From Candidatus Kinetoplastidibacterium crithidiae (GTDB lineage Bacteria; Pseudomonadota; Gammaproteobacteria; Burkholderiales; Burkholderiaceae_B): DNA of 64,000 bases. This document shows positions 18,737 through 26,740 of this stretch, one piece after another. The stretch is from positions 23,638-87,637 of the forward strand of contig JADMLC010000002.1 in assembly GCA_019278155.1 (NCBI GenBank), read 5' to 3'. The position numbers and the translations under genes were made by a program. The notes under the pieces were generated by a model that was not told the origin of the DNA, ran no database searches, and was given only the letters and a program-made list of their open reading frames with translations. Each line of letters starts with the position of its first letter. The stretch's first letter is position 1.

Positions 18737-19186
18737 TTATTGTAATAGATCGTCATCAAGAAAATTAGGTATAGGAATTATGTTGATTCCTTCTTCTTCT
18801 AGTTCTTTTTTTTCATCAAGTGATATAGTGCCTTTTATCGAAGTCTTTTGAGATTCTCCTGAATGTATCAATCTAGCTTCTTCTGCAAAGCTGTTTCCAA
18901 CATTTTCTGCTTTATTTATAATTTGACGCAGACTTTCTATAGTTTTAGCCTGCTGTTCTAGTGATGTCCTGTTTAAATCACCATTAGATTGTGTTTTTTC
19001 TAGAGTATTTGATCTTTTTTTCCCTATATATGGAGTTGACAATAGTTTTGATATTGTTGATGAAGAACAAATAGGACATGTTATAAGATTTTTGGATATC
19101 TGTTCTTCGTATTCATTATGAGAACTAAACCACCCTTCAAATATATGTTCATTATTACAATGTAGATTAAAAACTTTTATGCTCAT
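18737..19186 (-). CDS. DUF1178 family protein
   Basis: A 149-residue protein of unknown function, found widely in alpha- and betaproteobacteria. The N-terminal half holds a zinc-ribbon-like pair, with Cys in LHCNNEHIFEGWF (about residue 10) and the CPIC knuckle near residue 37. These could bind metal together with a nearby His. The C-terminal half is charged and helical, ending in the conserved IPIPNFLDDD-like tail. It lies downstream of efp on the same strand, separated by a 28-bp palindrome that may end the efp transcript. Function is unknown; the family assignment rests on overall pattern. Confidence 0.8.
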   Translation of the reverse strand: MSIKVFNLHCNNEHIFEGWFSSHNEYEEQISKNLITCPICSSSTISKLLSTPYIGKKRSNTLEKTQSNGDLNRTSLEQQAKTIESLRQIINKAENVGNSFAEEARLIHSGESQKTSIKGTISLDEKKELEEEGINIIPIPNFLDDDLLQ

Positions 19187-19207
19187 TATATAATACTATT
19201 TGATTAG

Positions 19208-19235
19208 TATAGACATAAATATATTTATGTCTATA
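19208..19235. terminator. 28-bp perfect palindrome just after the efp stop
   Basis: 19208-19235 reads identically on both strands (TATAGACATAAATA and its complement). It lies 3 bp beyond the efp stop on the minus strand and before the DUF1178 gene. It probably forms a hairpin that ends or attenuates the efp transcript; a binding site for a dimeric regulator is the alternative. Confidence 0.55.
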
Positions 19236-19238
19236 AAG

Positions 19239-19757
19239 TTAATTTACTATTTTTCTATACTCATCTGTTCTAGTGTCAATTTCTATTTTATCGCCTATCT
19301 TACAGAATAAAGGAACGCTTATCTCAAAGCCGGTATTAATTTTTGCTGGTTTCATAACCTTGCCAGAAGTATCTCCTCTAACTGCAGGTTCTGTGTATAT
19401 TATTTCTCTTATTAATATTGTAGGCAAATCAACTGATATCGCTTTGTTATTGTAAAAAACGACCTCAACTTGTAAATCATCTTGAATATATTTAAGAGCA
19501 TTTTCCATGCATTCTTTTTCTATTTCATATTGGTTAAATTCATTATCCATAAATACATACATAGGGTCATTATAGTATGAATATACACATTCTTTTTTTT
19601 CAAGTTGTACTATTTCAAATTTTTCATCAGCTTTATATACTGACTCACTAATAGAACCAACAAGTAAATTTTTAAACTTCATTTTAACAACAGCAGAATT
19701 TCTGCCTGATTTGTTATATTCAGTGCGTTGTACTACAAGAGGTTCTCCTCCGATCAT
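19239..19757 (-). CDS. efp: Elongation factor P; annotated from an internal ATG because the expected start codon is TAG
   Basis: EF-P relieves ribosome stalling at polyproline. The 172 codons from ATG 19757 cover the KOW-like domain and both OB domains ([48 protein letters not shown]). The same frame continues upstream with 12 codons, [12 protein letters not shown], that match the normal EF-P N-terminus. The codon before them (19796-19794), where ATG belongs, is TAG. A GGAG motif stands about nine bases upstream of that TAG, at normal start spacing. Counting TAG as residue 1 makes the arginine of SGRNS residue 32, the residue rhamnosylated in EarP-type EF-P. If translation begins at 19757 the first beta strand is lost. 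EarP lies just upstream on the same strand. Confidence 0.85.
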   Translation of the reverse strand: MIGGEPLVVQRTEYNKSGRNSAVVKMKFKNLLVGSISESVYKADEKFEIVQLEKKECVYSYYNDPMYVFMDNEFNQYEIEKECMENALKYIQDDLQVEVVFYNNKAISVDLPTILIREIIYTEPAVRGDTSGKVMKPAKINTGFEISVPLFCKIGDKIEIDTRTDEYRKIVN

Positions 19758-19910
19758 TACAACATTTCCAGTTCTTAATTCCTGGGCAGTCTTCTAATTT
19801 AAAAACTCCGATATGATAAATTTGTTAATTAAATATTTTTATGTGAAAAAATACAACATTCTATATTTTATTTAACTAGTCTTAAAAAGATTAATTTTTA
19901 TTAAAAAATG

Positions 19911-21029
19911 CTACAAGATTTTAGCGTTTTTAAAATGTTTTGTGCAGAATTTTAACAGTCTAAAGGATAACGAGCTTTGTTGACTCAGATTATTCGACCA
20001 ATTTTTAGCATGTTTTTGCCATTTTATCCAGTTTTCGTATGAAAATGATTCTTGTATGCTTTTAATCAGAAGATTTGAATTATTCTTATTCCAAGAGTAC
20101 ATTAATTTTTTAACAGAAATTGGAGGGTTATAAATATTTATCCAATAATCTAATTTGTTGATATGAATATTATCTTTTTGTTTATATATGTTCCAAATCA
20201 TAGGGCGACCAGACCAAATGGCTCTTATGAATGAATCTTCTCCTCTAACAAAATTTACGTCCATACTCCAAAGTAGTTTATCAAAATCATTTTGGTCAAT
20301 AAATGGTATTTTAATAATCTTTATCATTGTATGATCATAGTATTTAGCAAATTGAAGTATAGGATTTCCTATGTTTGCGAAAATAACTATTTCTTTATTT
20401 AGTTTTATAAATCCTTTTATTATATCTTCAATTGGTGTTGTATTATAGCAGAACAGGTAGCAAAAAATTTTGTTAGATCTTTCTTTTAATAAGTTATCAT
20501 CGATCCCCAATGTTTTTAGAAAAGACATCTGAGTTGATAAAGATTCTTGAAAAACGTTTCTTTTTTTTATTAAATTAGGTTCTAAAATTATCCCGCCGGT
20601 TTTATCATTAAAACCAGGGAAGAAAAAAAATTTATTGCTGTTTTTTGATATTTTGGATGGAAGCAAATGGCAACTTTCTATCCAAGACTCAGCTGTCAAA
20701 TATTCTATATTTATCCAACAAGATCTATTTTCTATGATTTTATGTATATACTCATCTGGAATTTTACAACTAAAGGTTTCTATAATTAATTCTGCAGGTT
20801 TAATTTCTAATATATAGTCACTATTCCAATCTAATATTTGTATATTGTCGATTATTTGATATTTGGAATTAGAATTTATTTTGGAGTTTATTGATGATAA
20901 TGTTGTTAAATTATCTACAATCAATCTTACAATGCAATTATAATTATTAGCTAAGTCATTAGCTAATCTCCAAGAAAATCCTATATCTCCATAGTTATCT
21001 ATTATTTTGCAAAAAATATCAATTTTCAT
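19911..21029 (-). CDS. earP: EF-P arginine rhamnosyltransferase
   Basis: Transfers rhamnose from dTDP-L-rhamnose to Arg32 of EF-P, activating it for polyproline synthesis. The 372-residue GT-B protein has the family N-terminus IDIFCKIIDNYGDIGFSWRLA, with the catalytic-loop aspartates at 11 and 15. Its donor-site signature is VRGEDSFIRAIWSGRPMIW (about residues 258-276). Length agrees with EarP. It precedes efp on the same strand, separated by about 115 bp. The dTDP-rhamnose genes rfbB/rfbD at the left end of the window supply the expected donor; EarP belongs to bacteria whose EF-P carries Arg rather than Lys at the tip. Confidence 0.92.
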   Translation of the reverse strand: MKIDIFCKIIDNYGDIGFSWRLANDLANNYNCIVRLIVDNLTTLSSINSKINSNSKYQIIDNIQILDWNSDYILEIKPAELIIETFSCKIPDEYIHKIIENRSCWINIEYLTAESWIESCHLLPSKISKNSNKFFFFPGFNDKTGGIILEPNLIKKRNVFQESLSTQMSFLKTLGIDDNLLKERSNKIFCYLFCYNTTPIEDIIKGFIKLNKEIVIFANIGNPILQFAKYYDHTMIKIIKIPFIDQNDFDKLLWSMDVNFVRGEDSFIRAIWSGRPMIWNIYKQKDNIHINKLDYWINIYNPPISVKKLMYSWNKNNSNLLIKSIQESFSYENWIKWQKHAKNWSNNLSQQSSLSFRLLKFCTKHFKNAKIL

Positions 21030-21400
21030 TATTAACCATAATTTATATAATATTCTTTGAACGTAAGATATTGTAAATTAATATATATTGTTTACATTTT
21101 TTAGATTTATTTTTATTCTAGTTTTTTGTAGATTAGATTCTAAAATTCATAAATATATTAATTATAATACTATAATCTATTATACGTTGATTAGATCTTA
21201 AAATTATTAGTTTTGCTCTATAAGTTTTTTTAAGATATATGTGTATAGCATTATGTGCATAAATCAATGTTTCGAATATAATCTAAATTATATAGCTACT
21301 ATTAAAATTTATGAAAAATGTTTTAGAAAAACTTATATTATAAGAATAGCTAAATGAATTACTCATCCGATAATTAGTCATTTAAGAGAAAAGTATAGCA
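21030..21400. other. Non-coding gap between divergent earP and the FAD-linked oxidase
   Basis: About 370 bp of very AT-rich DNA between divergent starts. It presumably contains both promoters. No RNA gene, repeat or protein relic could be recognised. Confidence 0.5.
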
Positions 21401-22831
21401 ATGAGCTTTTTGAACAGTCTAGCATCAATAGTTGGATCTGATTATGTATTGACAGGGGAAAATGCCCTGCCTTTTTTATCTGATTGGCGTGGTCGTTATA
21501 CAGCGAATGCTATAGCCATAGTTCGTCCTAGTAGCGTTGAAAGTATTGTACATATTGTTCAATTATGCAAACAATATAACATTGCAATTGTTCCTCAAGG
21601 AGGGAATACTGGATTGTGTGGTGGAAGCATACCGAATAGCAATTCAAAAGATTCCATAATCTTATCCAGTACTAGACTTAATAAAATTAGAGAGATAGAT
21701 CTGTCAAACAATTCCATAGTTGTAGAAGCTGGTTGTACTCTACAGAAGCTACAAGATATATCTTTAGCAAATAATAGATATTTTCCATTGAGTTTAGCTT
21801 CTGAGGGAACTTGTACTATCGGTGGTAATTTAGCTACAAATGCTGGCGGTACACAAGTTCTAAGGTACGGAAACATAAGAGAATTGACTCTTGGTATAGA
21901 GGTTGTTGGTCCGGATGGAGATATTGTTGATCTGCTAAGAGCACTTAGAAAAGATAATACAGGTTATAGTTTGAAGGATCTTTATATTGGGAGTGAAGGT
22001 ACTCTTGGTATTATTACTGCTGCTACATTAAAATTATTTCCTATTTGTAATAAAAAATGGGCTATTTTAGTTCCTCTGTCTTCTATAGAAAATGCGATTA
22101 CACTATTGATGGAAACTCGTTGTTTCTTTGATTCATCTCTAACTGCTTTTGAATTAATTAGTCAGTTTTCTTTAAAGCTGTCATTGGATTTTTTAAATGA
22201 TAAAAGATATAGATTAGATAGTAATTTTATTGATCATCCATGGTTTATTTTATTGGAAATATCAGTTATTGATGGCATTAGAGAGGTTGATGATTTCATG
22301 TCCAACAGAATTAATTTTTTTATGGAGAAGTGTATTGATCTCGGATATATAGACGATGCCATTATTTCATCTGATAATTTGCATTTTGCATCCTTGTGGC
22401 ATTTAAGAGAAAGTATACCTTTAGCAGAAAAAAATTTTGGTAAAGGCATTAAACATGATATATCTTTACCCATTTCTTTAATACCAATCTTCCTTAGTGA
22501 TATGAAGAAATCTTTAGACGTATACTTCAATGGTGTTCGAATAGTTGTATTTGGCCATCTTGGAGATGGTAATTTGCACTATAATGTTTTTAGATCTATT
22601 AATCAGTCAGAAGAGAATCTTTTATCTTTACAGTGTCAGATTTATGATTTAGTGCATAGCAAAGTGTATGAATTGGGTGGTTCTATCAGTGCTGAACATG
22701 GTATAGGTCAATTAAAAGTTAATGAGCTACAAAAGTATAAAAATGCTAATGCATTAGGCATAATGCTTAGATTAAAGAAATCTATAGACCCAGATAATAT
22801 AATGAATCCAGGTAAAATATTAGATATCTAA
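21401..22831 (+). CDS. FAD-binding oxidoreductase (GlcD / D-2-hydroxyglutarate dehydrogenase-like)
   Basis: A 476-residue flavoprotein of the FAD-linked oxidase family, oxidising a D-2-hydroxy acid. The FAD-binding domain contains VPQGGNTGLCGG (about 66-77), SLASEGTCTIGGNLATNAGG and GSEGTLGIITAATLKLFP. The C-terminal domain has the substrate/metal motif GHLGDGNLHYNV and the family ending SAEHGIGQLK...DPDNIMNPGKIL. The pattern fits D-2-hydroxyglutarate or D-lactate dehydrogenase; the exact substrate cannot be fixed by eye. If it is D-2-hydroxyglutarate dehydrogenase it could clear a side product of serine synthesis (inference). Convergent with mutM, whose stop is 4 bp away. Confidence 0.85.
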   Translation: MSFLNSLASIVGSDYVLTGENALPFLSDWRGRYTANAIAIVRPSSVESIVHIVQLCKQYNIAIVPQGGNTGLCGGSIPNSNSKDSIILSSTRLNKIREIDLSNNSIVVEAGCTLQKLQDISLANNRYFPLSLASEGTCTIGGNLATNAGGTQVLRYGNIRELTLGIEVVGPDGDIVDLLRALRKDNTGYSLKDLYIGSEGTLGIITAATLKLFPICNKKWAILVPLSSIENAITLLMETRCFFDSSLTAFELISQFSLKLSLDFLNDKRYRLDSNFIDHPWFILLEISVIDGIREVDDFMSNRINFFMEKCIDLGYIDDAIISSDNLHFASLWHLRESIPLAEKNFGKGIKHDISLPISLIPIFLSDMKKSLDVYFNGVRIVVFGHLGDGNLHYNVFRSINQSEENLLSLQCQIYDLVHSKVYELGGSISAEHGIGQLKVNELQKYKNANALGIMLRLKKSIDPDNIMNPGKILDI

Positions 22832-22835
22832 ACAA

Positions 22836-23663
22836 TCAGTTTTGACAATTTGGACAATAATAAGTTGATCTTTTATTTTGAAGGATTTTTAATATATAAT
22901 CTTTATTACATACAACACATTTCTGACCTTCTTTATTATATACACAGGCATGTTGTTCTATATATTTGCCAGATATACCATTAGTATTCACAAAATCTTT
23001 TAAAGAGCTACCTCCTGACTCTATTGCAATATAAAGAACATTTTTTATTGTGTTTGCAAGTAGTTCACATTCTTTCAAAGAAAGCATTTTAGCCATTTTC
23101 GTAGGGTTGATTCGTGCTTTGAATAAACTTTCAGATGCATAAATATTACCAGTTCCTACTACAATTTTGCCACTAAGTAGTGCTTGTTTTATTGAACAAT
23201 TACGTTTTTTGAACCTATCAAATAAATATTGTCCATTTAATTCTTTAGAAAATGGTTCTATTCCTAGGTTTTTTATTAGATCATGCTCGTAGATAGAACC
23301 ATTTTGTTTAGGATGCCATATAACAGCACCGAAGCGCCTAGGGTCATTTAGCCTAAGAGAAAAATTTTCAAAAAACCATTCTATATGATCATGTTTTGCC
23401 AAAATATTATTTTTTTCGCTAAATTTTAATGATCCGGACATTCCTAGGTGTATTAATTGTATTCCATGTTCAAAATGAATTAATAAGTATTTACCCCTTC
23501 GTGTGCAATTCATAATTAACTTATTTTCTAAGATTTTATTTAAATCATGTCTAACAGGCCAACGAAAACGACTTTCTCTAATGACAACTTTTTTTAATTG
23601 TTTATTTGTAATTTTGTTGTGTAATTCTTGTCTTATTATTTCTACTTCTGGTAATTCTGGCAT
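22836..23663 (-). CDS. mutM: Formamidopyrimidine-DNA glycosylase
   Basis: Removes 8-oxoguanine and formamidopyrimidines from DNA. The 275-residue protein starts PELPEVE after Met (Pro2 is the catalytic nucleophile, Glu3 the acid). It has LSGKIVVGTGNIYASESLF and ends in an intact zinc finger with four cysteines (CVVC ... CPNC). Intact; with mutS and the alkylation glycosylase it shows that base-repair capacity is kept. Confidence 0.96.
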   Translation of the reverse strand: MPELPEVEIIRQELHNKITNKQLKKVVIRESRFRWPVRHDLNKILENKLIMNCTRRGKYLLIHFEHGIQLIHLGMSGSLKFSEKNNILAKHDHIEWFFENFSLRLNDPRRFGAVIWHPKQNGSIYEHDLIKNLGIEPFSKELNGQYLFDRFKKRNCSIKQALLSGKIVVGTGNIYASESLFKARINPTKMAKMLSLKECELLANTIKNVLYIAIESGGSSLKDFVNTNGISGKYIEQHACVYNKEGQKCVVCNKDYILKILQNKRSTYYCPNCQN

Positions 23664-23920
23664 TTTAGTCTAATTAATTTAGGTATTATAAAAATTGATT
23701 TGTTAAGAGATAATTTATTGCTTAATGTTTTTTGCTTATAAAACAACTATTTTTTTCTGATGTTTTTAAAATAATTTTAATTCCAATATTTTTATACACC
23801 ATATATTTTACTATAATCCATAGCATGTAGCATTTGCATGATAGATATAATTTATATTTTTTACGCTACTTAATATAATAGAAAAAGTAGTGCTAATTTT
23901 TAATTGATAGTAAATTTATT

Positions 23921-23926
23921 TATAAT
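23921..23926 (+). promoter_or_regulatory. -10 element (TATAAT) for the candidate RNA at 23934
   Basis: A consensus TATAAT ends 7 bp before the first base of the proposed RNA helix. No good -35 lies at the ideal distance; TTGATA at 23904 is too close. Confidence 0.4.
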
Positions 23927-23933
23927 ATATTTG

Positions 23934-24112
23934 TTGGCTCAGTAAAATATTTACATCAATGTAAGAAGATTTAGTCAATTTTCTTTGAAAAAAAAATTAA
24001 TTCAGGTTACAATTAACGAGCTTATAAGGCTTTAAGTTCTTTTTTAGCAAGAATGATTTAGAGCATATCATTCCTAATAGTTTTTCCTGCGGCCAGAGAA
24101 AGAAAGAGCCGA
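23934..24112 (+). ncRNA. ssrS: Candidate 6S RNA (ssrS-like)
   Basis: The 660-bp space between mutM and tRNA-Gln has no protein gene. Within it a segment of about 179 nt has closing ends TTGGCTC (23934) and GAGCCGA (24106) that pair over 7 bp. Near its 3' third there is a hairpin GAATGAT/ATCATTC (24051-24073), followed at 24086 by CCTGCGGCC and AGAGAAAG. E. coli 6S RNA has a similar order and spacing: a small hairpin in the 3' side of the central bubble, then CCUGCGGC and the closing stem, in 183-184 nt total. A TATAAT lies at the right distance upstream. Sequence similarity elsewhere is weak, so the family name is tentative; an expressed structured RNA is the more secure part. Confidence 0.4.
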
Positions 24113-24329
24113 TTTTGTAAAAAAGTGTGGTTTTATTTGGACGTTTATTCCTAGTCATATATTTGTAAAGTATAATAACTTTGATAGTGCACTTTTTGCA
24201 GAAAGGAAAATAAATACTGTAATGAATATCGAAAGTGGAGTCTTCAAGAATTTAAAGGTTATATTTTGTTAAAGCCAATTCTAGTCTTGATATTCATCCG
24301 CTATAATAATTGGTTTCTATTTAAATTAA

Positions 24330-24406
24330 TGGGGAGTCGCCAAGTTGGTTAAGGCACCGGATTTTGATTCCGGCATTCGAAGGTTCGAATCCTTCCTCCC
24401 CAGCCA
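24330..24406 (+). tRNA. tRNA-Gln (anticodon TTG)
   Basis: Acceptor TGGGGAG/CTCCCCA, anticodon TTG in the loop TTTTGAT, T-loop GGTTCGAATCC, encoded CCA. It directly precedes prs, as in relatives. Confidence 0.96.
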
Positions 24407-24465
24407 ATAAATAATTGGTCTCTAGTAGGAGCCATATTTCAAAACCTATTTCTACGAACTTTGTT

Positions 24466-25413
24466 ATGACAAAACATAATTTTATGGTTTTTACAGGCAC
24501 AGCTAATAATAAATTGGCTATGGATGTTGTTAATTACTTAGGTTCTTCTTTGGGAAATATGACAATAGGTCGTTTTTCAGATGGAGAGGTTATGGTTGAG
24601 GTAGAGGAAAATGTTAGGGGTCAGGATATATTTGTTCTGCAACCTACATGTGCTCCAACTAATGATAATTTGATGGAAATTATGGTTATTGCTGATGCAT
24701 TGCATAGAGCTTCGGCTGGGCGCATTACGGCAGCAATTCCTTATTTTGGTTATGCTAGACAAGATAGAATCTCTAGGTTTGCTAGAGTAGCTATAAGTGC
24801 TAAAGTGGTTGCAAATATGTTGCAGAGTGTGGGAGTAAACCGAGTATTGACTATGGACTTACATTCTGAGCAAATTCAGGGTTTTTTTGATATTCCTGTG
24901 GATAATATTTATGCAGCCCCTATCTTAATAGAAGATATAAGAAAAAAAGATTTAACTGATATAGTTGTTGTTTCTCCAGATATAGGCGGTGTTGTTAGGG
25001 CAAGAGATTTAGCAAAGCATTTAAATGCTGATCTTGCGATTATTGATAAACGCCGTCCTAGTCCTAATGTTTCTGAAGTTATGAATATCATTGGTGAAGT
25101 TAGTAATAGGAATTGTATTCTTGTGGATGATATGGTAGATACTGCAGGAACCTTATGTAAAGCTGCTTTTGCATTAAAAGATCATGGAGCAAGTTCTGTT
25201 TATGCATATTGTACACATCCGGTGTTGTCTGGAAAGGCTACATCATTAATAGAATCATCTGTTTTGGATGAACTAGTAGTTACTGATACGATACCTTTAT
25301 CTAAAGATGCAAAAGATTTTAGTAAAATAAGACAATTATCATGTGCTTCTCTTTTAGGTAAGACTATATTGAGAATTTGTAATGCAGAATCTGTTGGTTC
25401 TTTATTTTCGTAG
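24466..25413 (+). CDS. prs: Ribose-phosphate pyrophosphokinase (PRPP synthetase)
   Basis: Makes PRPP from ribose 5-phosphate and ATP for purines, pyrimidines, histidine, tryptophan and NAD. It shows [29 protein letters not shown] (ATP site) and the PRPP-binding loop [13 protein letters not shown] near residue 220. The frame is open upstream to 24415, but starting at ATG 24466 gives [18 protein letters not shown] and 315 residues, the standard length. An alternative Met lies six codons later. Heads a rightward cluster with rplY, pth and ychF. Confidence 0.95.
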   Translation: MTKHNFMVFTGTANNKLAMDVVNYLGSSLGNMTIGRFSDGEVMVEVEENVRGQDIFVLQPTCAPTNDNLMEIMVIADALHRASAGRITAAIPYFGYARQDRISRFARVAISAKVVANMLQSVGVNRVLTMDLHSEQIQGFFDIPVDNIYAAPILIEDIRKKDLTDIVVVSPDIGGVVRARDLAKHLNADLAIIDKRRPSPNVSEVMNIIGEVSNRNCILVDDMVDTAGTLCKAAFALKDHGASSVYAYCTHPVLSGKATSLIESSVLDELVVTDTIPLSKDAKDFSKIRQLSCASLLGKTILRICNAESVGSLFS

Positions 25414-25494
25414 TAAATTTTCATGGTTTTACATTTTGGTCGCGACATGTAGAATCTTTTAAATTTTTTATAAATATTTATTCGGAGTTTTTTT

Positions 25495-26103
25495 GTGAAA
25501 TTTGATGCCACATTACGTAGCGTTCATGGTACGAGTGCGAGCCGCCACCTGCGCCATAAAGGACGTATTCCTGCAATAGTTTATGGTAAAAACTCATCGC
25601 CATTAAACATAGAACTCGATCATAATTATATATATCATGCATTGCGCAAAGAAGAATTTCATTCTTCCGTTTTAAGTATGAATATTATTGATAGCAAGAA
25701 AGTTAAACAAGTAATTTTACGCTCTGTGCAATGGCATCCTTATAAACAACAAGTTTTGCATGTTGATTTTCAACTTGTAAGTGCAAATCAAAATATAAAT
25801 ACTAAGGTTCCTTTACACTTTCTAAATGCAGAAATATCTCCTGCTGTTAAATTGGGAGGGGCTATAATAAATCATGTTATTACTGAATTAGAAATTTCAT
25901 GCTTACCTTCAGTATTACCCCCATTCATAGAAATTGATTTGTCTAATATTGAACTAGGGAATTCTGTTCATCTTTCTAATCTTATTTTGCCTGCTGGTGT
26001 TTCTTATAATGGTAGTGATCCAGATCCTCTGTTAGCAACTGCTTTTGTTAACGAGAGTGTTGATGATGAAGAACAAAAAGCTGAAGAGAATAAGAGTGAA
26101 TAG
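25495..26103 (+). CDS. rplY: 50S ribosomal protein L25 (Ctc form)
   Basis: Binds 5S rRNA in the large subunit. The 202-residue protein is the long Ctc type. Its N-terminal L25 domain (about 1-90) includes ASRHLRHKGRIPAIVYGK, and the C-terminal beta domain (about 95-185) is followed by an acidic tail. It starts with GTG at 25495, supported by CGGAG at 25483-25487. The usual place after prs and before pth. Confidence 0.94.
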   Translation: MKFDATLRSVHGTSASRHLRHKGRIPAIVYGKNSSPLNIELDHNYIYHALRKEEFHSSVLSMNIIDSKKVKQVILRSVQWHPYKQQVLHVDFQLVSANQNINTKVPLHFLNAEISPAVKLGGAIINHVITELEISCLPSVLPPFIEIDLSNIELGNSVHLSNLILPAGVSYNGSDPDPLLATAFVNESVDDEEQKAEENKSE

Positions 26104-26136
26104 TTTTGTTAGTGAATTTACTTTTATATATTCTAA

Positions 26137-26721
26137 ATGAATGTTACTTTACGTTTGATTGTAGGTTTAGGTAATCCTGGTCCGGAGTACCTAAATACTC
26201 GTCATAATGCTGGCTTTTGGTTATTAGATATATTTGCGGGAGCGCTAAAAACTAATTTTGTTTATGATAAATATTTTGATGGTTTAATTTCTAAGATTTA
26301 TCTTAATGGTAATAATATTATATTTTTTAAACCTTCTACATATATTAATAATTCCGGGAGTGCTCTTTATAAATTAGTTAACTTTTATAAAATTAATCCA
26401 GAAAATATATTAGTTTTTCATGATGAGTTAGACCTTCCTCCTGGTGATATTCGAGTGAAATATAATGGAGGAAGTGCTGGTCATAATGGTTTAAGATCAA
26501 TCCAGAAGGTTATAGGAAGTGAATTTTGGCGTATTCGCATTGGTATAGGTCATCCTAGATCTTTAAATAGTAAACAGTTGGTTTCAGATTTTGTTCTTGA
26601 TAGGCCAAGTTGCTCTGAGAAAAATCAAATAAATATGGCTATGGATTGTTGCTTAAATTGTATGTTTGATATATTGGACGGTAATTTTGAAGTAGTACGT
26701 AATAAATTAAAAAATAGTTAA
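26137..26721 (+). CDS. pth: Peptidyl-tRNA hydrolase
   Basis: Frees tRNA from peptidyl-tRNAs that fall off the ribosome. The signature GLGNPGPEYLNTRHNAGFW (about residues 10-28) includes the catalytic His. FHDELDLPPGDIRVKYNGGSAGHNGLRS carries the catalytic Asp and the binding-groove residues. At 194 residues it is full length. Cotranscribed with rplY by position. Confidence 0.95.
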   Translation: MNVTLRLIVGLGNPGPEYLNTRHNAGFWLLDIFAGALKTNFVYDKYFDGLISKIYLNGNNIIFFKPSTYINNSGSALYKLVNFYKINPENILVFHDELDLPPGDIRVKYNGGSAGHNGLRSIQKVIGSEFWRIRIGIGHPRSLNSKQLVSDFVLDRPSCSEKNQINMAMDCCLNCMFDILDGNFEVVRNKLKNS

Positions 26722-26740
26722 TTGTTTATAAATTTGGTAA

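Noticed and set aside
23934..24112. RNase P RNA, tmRNA or SRP RNA as identity of the candidate RNA
   Set aside because: I looked for their conserved cores (the SRP GGAAGG-type loop, the tmRNA tRNA-like ends) and did not find them; 6S-like layout fits better.
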